A DNA stretch of 64,000 nucleotides from an uncultured Peptococcaceae bacterium (GTDB lineage: Bacteria; Bacillota; Peptococcia; Peptococcales; Peptococcaceae), in assembly GCA_902492275.1 (NCBI GenBank), contig CABUKW010000002.1:1-64000 (forward strand), given 5' to 3'. A model generated the notes under the pieces. The model was not told the origin of the DNA, ran no database searches, and was given only the letters and a program-made list of their open reading frames with translations. The position numbers were made by a program, and so were the translations under genes. Positions 8,670 to 15,114 of this stretch are shown in pieces; the first letter of the stretch is position 1; each line of letters starts with the position of its first letter.

Positions 8670-11600
8670 TTACTGCTTATTTACCATTTCCACATAGGTT
8701 TGGTATCTTTCAATGCTGTTCTGTTTTGCCTGTTCAAACAGTTCTTCAGCCTTTTCTGGGAACAGTTTAGCCAAAGAGGTGTAACGGGTTTCGGTGTTGA
8801 TGAAATCACGGAACAAATCGGAATTTGGTTCTTTGGAATCCAGAATGAACGGATTTTTGCCTTCTGCTTTTAATTCTGGATTGTATCTCCACAGATGCCA
8901 GTAACCGCATTCTACCGCTTTCTTCATCTGGCTCATTGGATTGCTCAAGCCACCTTTAATCCCGTGGTTGATACAGGTTGCGTAAGCGATAATCAGGGAT
9001 GGACCGTCATAAGCTTCTGCTTCGGTGATGGCTTTGATAGCCTGATTCATGTTGGCGCCCATTGCAATCTGCGCTACATAAACATTGCCATAAGCTGTGT
9101 TCATCATGCCCAGATCTTTCTTCTTGGAGCGTTTGCCGCTGGCAGCAAATTTAGCGATTGCTGCGGTTGGCGTCGCTTTGGAAGCCTGACCGCCTGTGTT
9201 GGAGTAAACTTCGGTATCGAATACCAGTACGTTTACATTTTCACCGGAAGCCAATACATGGTCTAAGCCGCCGTAGCCGATATCGTAAGCCCAGCCGTCG
9301 CCGCCGAAAATCCACTGGGACCGTTTAATCAGATGGTCTTCATATACTTTAATTGCCTGCAATGCTGGCGCTTCTGCATCCTGCAGCATTGGCAGCAGCA
9401 AATCGGTAGCCTTCTTGCTTTCTTCATAGTTGTCTTTGTTATCCAGCCACAGCTGAATTGCTTCTTTGGCTTCTGCTGCAATATCTGCTTCCAAAGCTTC
9501 TGCCATCAGAATAGCCAGTTTTTCACGGCACTGCTGATGAGCTTTCAGCATCCCTAAGCCAAATTCCGCGTTGTTTTCAAACAGAGAGTTAGCCCAAGCA
9601 GGACCTCTGCCCTGTGCGTTGGTGCAGTATGGCATGCATGGAGCCGATGCACCCCAGATGGAGGAGCAGCCTGTTGCATTGGCAATTACCATACGATCGC
9701 CGAACAACTGGGTAACCAGTTTGGCATATGGCGTTTCTCCACAACCAGCGCATGCGCCGGAGAATTCCAGCAATGGCTGACGGAACTGGGAGCCTTTCAG
9801 AGTCTTCACATTTACCAAATCGGATTTATTGGAAATCTTATGAGTTGCATAAGTCCAGTTTGCACGCTGCTCTGCTACAGCTTCTTCTACATTCTGGAAT
9901 ACCAGCGCTTTATTTTTAGCTGGGCATACGCTGACGCAACTGCCGCAGCCGGTACAATCCATCGGGCTAACCTGAATGCGGAAGGTCATGCCTTCAAATT
10001 CTTTGCCGTTGGCTTTGATGGTAACCATACCTTCCGGTTTGTTTGCTTCTTCTTCTGCGTTCAGCACAAATGGACGTACGCAGGCATGTGGGCAAACATA
10101 AGAACACTGGTTACACTGGATACAATTTTCTGGCTGCCACTGCGGAACATCAATGGCAATCATGCGTTTTTCATAGCAGGAAGTACCCATTGGGAAGGAA
10201 CCGTCTTCCCGACCGGAGAACTTGCTGACTGGCAGCTTGTCGCCCTGCTGGGCATTCATCGGCTGTACCACTTCTTTGACGAAGGCTGGTGTTGCCGGGC
10301 ATCCGCCTTTTGCGGCTGCTTCATCGGCAGCATTGGCCCAAGAAGCTGGCACTTCGACTTTATGCAGGGTTTCTACTGCTTTATCTACAGCTGCATAGTT
10401 CATGTTTACAACGTCGTCGCCTTTTTTGCCATAGGTTTTCTTAATGGCCGCTTTCAGCAGCTCGGTTGCTTTTTCAAATGGAATAACATTGGTTAATTTG
10501 AAGAACGCAGTCTGGGTAACCATGTTGATTCTGTTCTTCAAGCCAACTTCCTTGGCAATTTTCACGGCGTCGATGGTATAGAACTGAATGTTATGTTCTG
10601 CAATATATTTTTTCATTTTAGCCGGCAGTTCTTTTTCCAACTCTGCAGCGTCCCACGGACAGTTAAGCAGGAAGGTGCCGCCTGGTTTCAGGCCTTCTAA
10701 AATTTCATACTGGTTTACATAGCTTGTTTTATGGCAAGCGATGTAATCGGCCTGGTCAATCTGATAGGTAGAACGGATTTTGGAGTGACCAAAACGCAAA
10801 TGGGAAATGGTTACGCCGCCGGATTTTTTAGAGTCGTAAGCAAAGTAGCCCTGGGCATACATGTCGGTGTTGTCGCCGATGATCTTGATCGCGTCCTTGT
10901 TGGCGCCAACAGTACCATCGGAACCATAACCCCAGAATTTGCAGCTAATCGTATCGGCAGGTGCAGTTACCACCGGTGCGCCCACTGGCAGACTCAGATT
11001 GGTAACGTCGTCCACAATCCCGATGGTGAAGCCATTCATTGGAGTTTCGGCAGCTAAATTTTCATATACGGCAATCAGCTGGGCCGGTGTGACATCCTTG
11101 GAGCCCAAGCCATAACGACCGCCGATAATCAATGGACGTTCTGCCATATCATAATATACGTTGCGGATATCTTCATACAGAGGTTCGCCCATTGCGCCTG
11201 GTTCTTTGGTGCGGTCCAGTACGGAAATCCGTTTTACGGTAGCTGGAATAGCAGCTAAGAAATGTTTTGCCGAGAATGGACGGTACAGTCTTACTTTTAA
11301 CAGACCAACCTTCTGTCCTTTGGCATTCAGATAGTCAACAACTTCTTCTAAGGCTTCGCAGACAGAGCCCATAGCGATTACTACGTTTTCTGCATCAGGA
11401 GCGCCATAATAGTTAAATGGTTTATAATCCCGGCCTGTCAGCTTGGAGATTTCACCCATATATTCTTCAACAACATCTACAACGTTTTCATAATATACGT
11501 TGCCGGCTTCTCTAGCCTGGAAGAAAATATCCGGATTTTGCGCAGTTCCTTTTACTTTTGGATGCATTGGATTCAAGCTGCGTTTACGGAACTCTTCCAC

Positions 11601-12200
11601 TGCTTCCATATCCACCAGCTTAGCCAAATCGTCATAATCCAAGACTTCGATTTTTTGAATTTCGTGAGAGGTACGGAACCCATCGAAGAAGTGAATAAAT
11701 GGTACGCGGGCTTTTAAGGTCGCCAAATGGGCAACTGCACCCAAATCCATTGCTTCCTGAACGCTACTGGAAGCCAGCATTGCAAAACCGGTCTGGCGGC
11801 AAGCCATAACATCAGACTGGTCACCAAAGATAGACAAAGCGTGGGTAGCTACAGTTCTGGCAGTTACATGGAATACGCATGGTAAAAATTCACCAGCAAT
11901 TTTGTACATGGTCGGCAGCATCAGCAGTAAGCCCTGAGACGCCGTATAGGTGGAAGTGAACGCACCGCCGGATAAAGAACCGTGAATTGCGCCGGCTGCA
12001 CCTGCTTCCGATTGCATTTCAACAACGTTTACCTGTTGTCCAAAAATATTTTTTCTTCCTTGCGCGCTCCATTCATCTATCAATTCAGCCATGGTAGAAG
12101 ACGGAGTGATTGGATAGATTGCCGCAACATCGGTAAATGCGTAAGACACATGGGCTGCTGCTGCATTCCCATCCATAGTTTTCATAGTTTTGCCTGCCAT
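8670..12200 (-). CDS. nifJ: Pyruvate:ferredoxin oxidoreductase, one-chain
   Basis: 1176 residues, the full length of the homodimeric enzyme that converts pyruvate and CoA to acetyl-CoA, CO2 and reduced ferredoxin. Domains run in the usual order: N-terminal pyrimidine-type domain, CoA/gamma domain, a two-cluster ferredoxin insert with CIQCNQCSYVC near residue 700 and CTGCGSCVSVC near 752, then the thiamine-diphosphate domain starting GACAGCGETPYAKL near 818. All cluster cysteines are present. The start is ATG at 12200 with GGGAGG 7 bases upstream; a TTG at 12215 lies inside that site. Monocistronic: its own promoter (12277-12305) and terminator (8578-8615). Marks fermentative anaerobic metabolism. 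Confidence 0.97.
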   Translation of the reverse strand: MAGKTMKTMDGNAAAAHVSYAFTDVAAIYPITPSSTMAELIDEWSAQGRKNIFGQQVNVVEMQSEAGAAGAIHGSLSGGAFTSTYTASQGLLLMLPTMYKIAGEFLPCVFHVTARTVATHALSIFGDQSDVMACRQTGFAMLASSSVQEAMDLGAVAHLATLKARVPFIHFFDGFRTSHEIQKIEVLDYDDLAKLVDMEAVEEFRKRSLNPMHPKVKGTAQNPDIFFQAREAGNVYYENVVDVVEEYMGEISKLTGRDYKPFNYYGAPDAENVVIAMGSVCEALEEVVDYLNAKGQKVGLLKVRLYRPFSAKHFLAAIPATVKRISVLDRTKEPGAMGEPLYEDIRNVYYDMAERPLIIGGRYGLGSKDVTPAQLIAVYENLAAETPMNGFTIGIVDDVTNLSLPVGAPVVTAPADTISCKFWGYGSDGTVGANKDAIKIIGDNTDMYAQGYFAYDSKKSGGVTISHLRFGHSKIRSTYQIDQADYIACHKTSYVNQYEILEGLKPGGTFLLNCPWDAAELEKELPAKMKKYIAEHNIQFYTIDAVKIAKEVGLKNRINMVTQTAFFKLTNVIPFEKATELLKAAIKKTYGKKGDDVVNMNYAAVDKAVETLHKVEVPASWANAADEAAAKGGCPATPAFVKEVVQPMNAQQGDKLPVSKFSGREDGSFPMGTSCYEKRMIAIDVPQWQPENCIQCNQCSYVCPHACVRPFVLNAEEEANKPEGMVTIKANGKEFEGMTFRIQVSPMDCTGCGSCVSVCPAKNKALVFQNVEEAVAEQRANWTYATHKISNKSDLVNVKTLKGSQFRQPLLEFSGACAGCGETPYAKLVTQLFGDRMVIANATGCSSIWGASAPCMPYCTNAQGRGPAWANSLFENNAEFGLGMLKAHQQCREKLAILMAEALEADIAAEAKEAIQLWLDNKDNYEESKKATDLLLPMLQDAEAPALQAIKVYEDHLIKRSQWIFGGDGWAYDIGYGGLDHVLASGENVNVLVFDTEVYSNTGGQASKATPTAAIAKFAASGKRSKKKDLGMMNTAYGNVYVAQIAMGANMNQAIKAITEAEAYDGPSLIIAYATCINHGIKGGLSNPMSQMKKAVECGYWHLWRYNPELKAEGKNPFILDSKEPNSDLFRDFINTETRYTSLAKLFPEKAEELFEQAKQNSIERYQTYVEMVNKQ

Positions 12201-12259
12201 GAATATTCCTCCCAATTTCTCAAAAAAATTAAATATGAATAAACAATACAGAAAATGTT

Positions 12260-12305
12260 TATCAAATTTGATATTTATTTTATCATATGTGCGGCATTGT
12301 CACAA
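12260..12305 (-). promoter_or_regulatory. nifJ promoter with palindromic operator
   Basis: Minus-strand -35 TTGTGA (12300-12305), 17-base spacer, -10 TAAAAT (12277-12282). A perfect 14-bp palindrome, TATCAAATTTGATA, at 12260-12273 lies over the expected start of transcription, where a repressor would block it. It is not an FNR box, whose half-sites would be in the opposite order. The regulator is unknown. Confidence 0.55.
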
Positions 12306-12326
12306 CCATTTTTTATAAATTATACA

Positions 12327-12355
12327 TTGCACAAAAAAAAGTATTTTAGTATTAT
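12327..12355 (+). promoter_or_regulatory. Promoter of the sirohaem reductase-like gene
   Basis: -35 TTGCAC (12327-12332), 17 bases, -10 TATTAT (12350-12355), divergent from the nifJ promoter. The spacer carries a run of eight A. Leader of about 110 bases before the ATG at 12474, in which I see no further structure. Confidence 0.45.
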
Positions 12356-12473
12356 AATAATAAAGCTTGCAGATTATTTCACAATAAAGATTATTTTTAG
12401 TATGGCCTACTGCAATCTTTCTTATCTACATTTTTATATTTTATTTTTTAATTTTTAAAGGAGTGTTTCTATC

Positions 12474-13142
12474 ATGATTCAAGAATCTCCCCGCAGCGGG
12501 ATTGTGCAGAAAGACAAAGAAACGGTGGCCCTAATCCCCGAAATCAAATTTGGCATGATGACGCCGGAGGATTTGGAAAAAATCGCCGCTGTTGCCCGTA
12601 AATATGAAATTCCTGTTATCAAAATTACATCGGCGCAGCGCATCGCTTTGGTGGGCGTAAAACCGGAACATGTAGAGGCTGTCTGGGAAGAACTGGGCAT
12701 GGAACCGGGCAACGGTTTAGGCACCGGCTTAAATTATATCAAAGCCTGTCCTGGCGAAACGGTTTGCCGGTTGGGTCAGCGGGATTCTTTAGCTATCGCT
12801 GAACGAATTTACGATGTGGTAAAACCTATGGGCATTGAAACCAAGCTCAAATTCGGCATTTCCGGCTGTCCTTTGGCTTGCGGCGAAGGTGTTATTCGCG
12901 ATATCGGCATTTTCGGCAAGAAAAGTACCGGCTGGACCATCCAGATTGGCGGCAATTCGGGCTTAAATGCTCGTTTAGGCGAAGTGCTGGCCAAAGATTT
13001 GGACGACGAGCAACTCCTTCAGGTCGTTACCAAATTGATGCTTTATTATAAAGAAAATATGAGAACAAAAGAAAGAATGTATCGTTTCGTTCCCCGCATG
13101 GGCGGCGTAGAAGCTATCAAACAGGCACTGGGTTTGGAATAA
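12474..13142 (+). CDS. Small nitrite/sulfite reductase-like sirohaem protein
   Basis: 222 residues, about half the length of assimilatory sulfite or nitrite reductases, so it has one ferredoxin-like half (residues 1-75) and one sirohaem/4Fe-4S half. Two cysteine motifs, CPGETVCRLG near 98-107 and GCPLACGE near 136-143, match the CX5C...CX3C set that holds the coupled sirohaem and 4Fe-4S cluster. These short stand-alone proteins occur in strict anaerobes; their substrate is generally not established, so reduction of sulfite is only a possibility. ATG at 12474 follows AAAGGAG. It is divergent from nifJ, a potential electron source through ferredoxin, and ends at a clear terminator. Confidence 0.75.
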   Translation: MIQESPRSGIVQKDKETVALIPEIKFGMMTPEDLEKIAAVARKYEIPVIKITSAQRIALVGVKPEHVEAVWEELGMEPGNGLGTGLNYIKACPGETVCRLGQRDSLAIAERIYDVVKPMGIETKLKFGISGCPLACGEGVIRDIGIFGKKSTGWTIQIGGNSGLNARLGEVLAKDLDDEQLLQVVTKLMLYYKENMRTKERMYRFVPRMGGVEAIKQALGLE

Positions 13143-13165
13143 GCTTTGTCAGAATTTTAAACTAA

Positions 13166-13211
13166 AGAAGCTGTTCTGCTCCACACTATCGGTGGACAAA
13201 ACAGCTTCTTT
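13166..13211 (+). terminator. Terminator of the sirohaem reductase-like gene
   Basis: Arms AAGAAGCTGTT (13166-13176) and AACAGCTTCTT (13201-13211) with an inner TCCAC/GTGGA helix, followed by TTTGTTTTC. It probably also serves the convergent deacetylase gene ending at 13254. Confidence 0.85.
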
Positions 13212-13253
13212 TTGTTTTCTATACTATAAAATATTGATACTACTTTACAAACA

Positions 13254-14048
13254 TTACTGACTGCCGCTATCTTCCTGTTGTTCCGCAGGTTTTTTCTGCA
13301 TTCCCTGCTGGTCGGTCTGGTACTGCCCTTGATAGATCAGTTCGCCAATAGGCACAAATCGATAGCCCTGCGCCTGGGCGTAGGGAATAATCACGTCAAT
13401 GGCTTCCGCTGTGTAAGTGCCGTTGTTGTGACACAGGATAATCGCGCCTGGATGCAGCCCCAACGTCACTCTGTCAATCAAGTCCTCCGCCGTTTTGGAC
13501 TCCATCCAATCTAAACTGTCAATTGACCATTGAATTGGATAATATCCTTTTTCTCGCACAACATGGATGCTTTGGTTATCGTATTCGCCGAAGGGAAAGC
13601 GAAAGAGCTGCGGCGTATATCCGGTCACTTCTACAATACGCTGGTAGTTACCGTCTAATTCCTGCGCCACTTCCTCTGCGCTGAGTTGACTCATATGGGG
13701 ATGGGTGACGCTATGCATGGCAATTTCATGGCCGGCGTCTGCAATTTTTTTTGCCATCTCCGGATAATCGTCCAGCCAAATGTTGGTCAGAAAAAATGTA
13801 GCCTGCACATCATATTTTTCTAAGGTTTCTAAAATTTTTTCAGTTCGCTCACAACCCCAGGCTGCATCAAAGGAAATTGCCAGCTTTTTCTCATCGGTTT
13901 CCACAAAATAAATTGGCACCTCTTTTTCCACTGCGGCCGCTGTTTGACTAGACACATTCTGCCAGCACTGATGTAGGATGCCACCGGTTAAAAACCCGGC
14001 AAATAAAATCAACCCTGCGCCCAGCCCTAAAAAAACTTTTCGTTTCAT
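13254..14048 (-). CDS. Polysaccharide deacetylase (PdaB-like)
   Basis: 264 residues. An N-terminal membrane helix (about residues 6-24, signal-anchor type) is followed by a NodB-type deacetylase fold. Visible motifs: ISFDAAWG (motif 1, metal Asp), HSVTHPHMS (motif 2, two metal His), RFPFGEYD (motif 3) and the late LHPGAIILCHNN segment. The AAWG form of motif 1 resembles the PdaB branch rather than the classic FDDG form. It likely removes acetyl groups from peptidoglycan or another surface glycan outside the cell. The tail is rich in Gln. ATG at 14048 follows AGGAGGAGG; longer frames run into the RNA gene upstream and are not real. Confidence 0.85.
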   Translation of the reverse strand: MKRKVFLGLGAGLILFAGFLTGGILHQCWQNVSSQTAAAVEKEVPIYFVETDEKKLAISFDAAWGCERTEKILETLEKYDVQATFFLTNIWLDDYPEMAKKIADAGHEIAMHSVTHPHMSQLSAEEVAQELDGNYQRIVEVTGYTPQLFRFPFGEYDNQSIHVVREKGYYPIQWSIDSLDWMESKTAEDLIDRVTLGLHPGAIILCHNNGTYTAEAIDVIIPYAQAQGYRFVPIGELIYQGQYQTDQQGMQKKPAEQQEDSGSQ

Positions 14049-14125
14049 CTCTGTCCTCCTCCTTTTCTTCCATCCTATGCCCCAATTCAGCAAAAAATAA
14101 CGAAAGCTGCCTATTAGACACACAA

Positions 14126-14154
14126 AAAGAGCTGTCCTGGCGAGACAGCTCTTT
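14126..14154 (-). terminator. Terminator of the tRNA-like RNA gene
   Basis: Perfect 11-bp stem AAAGAGCTGTC/GACAGCTCTTT with a 7-base loop, followed on the minus strand by TTGTGTG after the closing T run. It lies 22 bases past the CCA of the tRNA-like element, so that RNA has its own transcription unit. Confidence 0.85.
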
Positions 14155-14176
14155 ATAAGGGGGATAAAAGAGATTG

Positions 14177-14272
14177 TGGAGCGGCATCCCGGATTTGAAC
14201 CGGCTGTGAAAAGGAAGGGCGTCTTTTCCACAGTTACCGCTTGCCGCATAAGTTGTGGTACTTCCTGACCAC
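14177..14272 (-). ncRNA. tRNA-like small RNA with a long helix in place of D and anticodon arms
   Basis: Read on the minus strand. The 3' part looks like a tRNA: T arm CCGG-TTCAAAT-CCGG (14189-14203), acceptor strand TGCCGC (14181-14186), discriminator T and encoded CCA (14177-14179). The matching 5' acceptor strand GCGGCA is at 14242-14247, giving a 71-base body. Between them there is no D stem and no normal anticodon loop, only GCGGTAA and one helix of about 10 bp (14204-14233) with a 9-base loop. A further hairpin, GTGGT/ACCAC (14255-14272), precedes it. The layout recalls the tRNA-like domain of tmRNA, and the U before CCA is typical of tRNA-Cys. Own promoter and terminator are present. 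A decayed tRNA gene is the main alternative. Confidence 0.5.
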
Positions 14273-14290
14273 GCATTTAGTATAGCACCT

Positions 14291-14321
14291 TTTATAGCCG
14301 CAATGGTTAAGAAAATGTCAA
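14291..14321 (-). promoter_or_regulatory. Promoter of the tRNA-like RNA
   Basis: Perfect -35 TTGACA (14316-14321) and -10 TATAAA (14291-14296) on the minus strand, spacer 19 bases. A second -10-like TATACT lies at 14279-14284. Either would start RNA just before the GTGGT hairpin. Confidence 0.5.
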
Positions 14322-14388
14322 GGTAATTTACGAATCATGTAGTCAACCTGTCAGGATTTTTTGAAGATAACCGTACTTTTGCCAACAA

Positions 14389-14451
14389 AAATACGCTCTC
14401 CTAGTGGCAGAGATTGCTTGAACCATCATCTGCGATAAGGAGAGCGTATTT
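14389..14451 (-). terminator. Long-armed terminator of the DUF2325 gene
   Basis: Perfect 14-bp stem, arms 14389-14402 and 14438-14451 (AAATACGCTCTCCT), with a 35-base loop that holds a short inner GCAGA/TCTGC helix. On the minus strand it continues TTGTTGGC after the T-rich arm. Unusually long stem for a terminator. Confidence 0.65.
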
Positions 14452-14508
14452 GATTTATCTTCCACCCAATTCGCCTTCTGTCATTTCTTATTTTGCTCTG
14501 TATATCGA

Positions 14509-14796
14509 TTAGCCTGCAGTCTGTGCTTCTAAAATCTGTTTTAAAGCTGCTGCGCTGCTGGTGTGACATCGCACAATGTTGATATTTTTCCGTTTTGCTT
14601 CCGCTACTGCACAATTCACCATGCGATGAGATACCGTGTTGGTGAACAGCACTACCAAATCAGGGTTGCCAATCTGCTGCTTTAAATTGCTGGGCACTTG
14701 GGTAAAAACTTTCGCTTTGCAGTTATATTGTTTGCACAATTCCTTATACTTACAAGCCATGCAGTCATGTCCGCCGATGATTACCAATTTACTCAT
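14509..14796 (-). CDS. DUF2325 family small protein
   Basis: 95 residues matching the DUF2325 pattern: VIIGGHDCM at the start, a CKYKELCKQYNC cysteine cluster, VVLFTNTVSHRMV in the middle and HTSSAAALKQIL near the end. The fold is a small Rossmann-like domain; function is not established. The cysteines at 12, 15, 21 and 25 or so could bind metal or respond to redox. ATG at 14796 has GAGGAG 8 bases upstream. It follows the Feo operon on the same strand, but the hairpin at 14878-14919 separates them, so shared expression would need readthrough. Confidence 0.8.
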   Translation of the reverse strand: MSKLVIIGGHDCMACKYKELCKQYNCKAKVFTQVPSNLKQQIGNPDLVVLFTNTVSHRMVNCAVAEAKRKNINIVRCHTSSAAALKQILEAQTAG

Positions 14797-14877
14797 TTTG
14801 AATGCTCCTCTCAAATTTTATTTTTTAATTAAATCATATATTAATTTTTATTTCCTGAAGCTAACTCAGATTTAAAA

Positions 14878-14919
14878 TATATTTCTGGCCGGATGGATTG
14901 TCATCCAGCCAGAAATATA
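14878..14919 (-). terminator. Terminator of the Feo operon
   Basis: 12-bp stem TATATTTCTGGC with its complement (14878-14889, 14908-14919), then after a C/A mismatch an inner GGATG/CATCC helix and a 6-base loop. It starts 8 bases past the stop of the Cys-rich peptide gene and is followed on the minus strand by TTTTAAATC. Confidence 0.75.
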
Positions 14920-14926
14920 CAATTTC

Positions 14927-15103
14927 TTATGAATGATTTTGCGCTTTGCTATGACAACAACTGCAACTTCCGCCGCAACCGCTGCACCCACTGCAACCGC
15001 CCGAATTAAAATCCTTGCGGACACTCTGAAAGGCAAAATACACGATTACAAGAACAATCAAGCCTACTACAATTGTACCAAGATTACTCAAAATCCATGC
15101 CAT
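14927..15103 (-). CDS. FeoB-associated Cys-rich membrane protein
   Basis: 58 residues, too short for most gene finders. One membrane helix (about residues 8-26, TIVVGLIVLVIVYFAF) is followed by a Gly/Ser-rich tail with seven cysteines (GGCSGCSGCGG, then SCSCC and a His). This is the standard small partner found directly after feoB in many anaerobes; it probably sits beside FeoB in the membrane and may bind iron on the cytoplasmic side, though its role is unproven. ATG at 15103 follows AAGGAGG by 6 bases, and the gene starts 11 bases after the feoB stop codon. Confidence 0.9.
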   Translation of the reverse strand: MAWILSNLGTIVVGLIVLVIVYFAFQSVRKDFNSGGCSGCSGCGGSCSCCHSKAQNHS

Positions 15104-15114
15104 AGGAATCCTCC

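Noticed and set aside
9840..10496. 218-codon plus-strand open frame inside nifJ
   Set aside because: Antisense to a highly conserved gene, aromatic-rich and without ribosome site.
14177..14272. Selenocysteine tRNA (selC)
   Set aside because: No TCA anticodon in a loop, no long variable arm or 8-bp acceptor; the internal helix does not fit.
14046..14276. N-terminal extension of the polysaccharide deacetylase gene to 14276
   Set aside because: It reads through the RNA gene and terminator; ATG at 14048 has a strong ribosome site and starts a proper signal-anchor.
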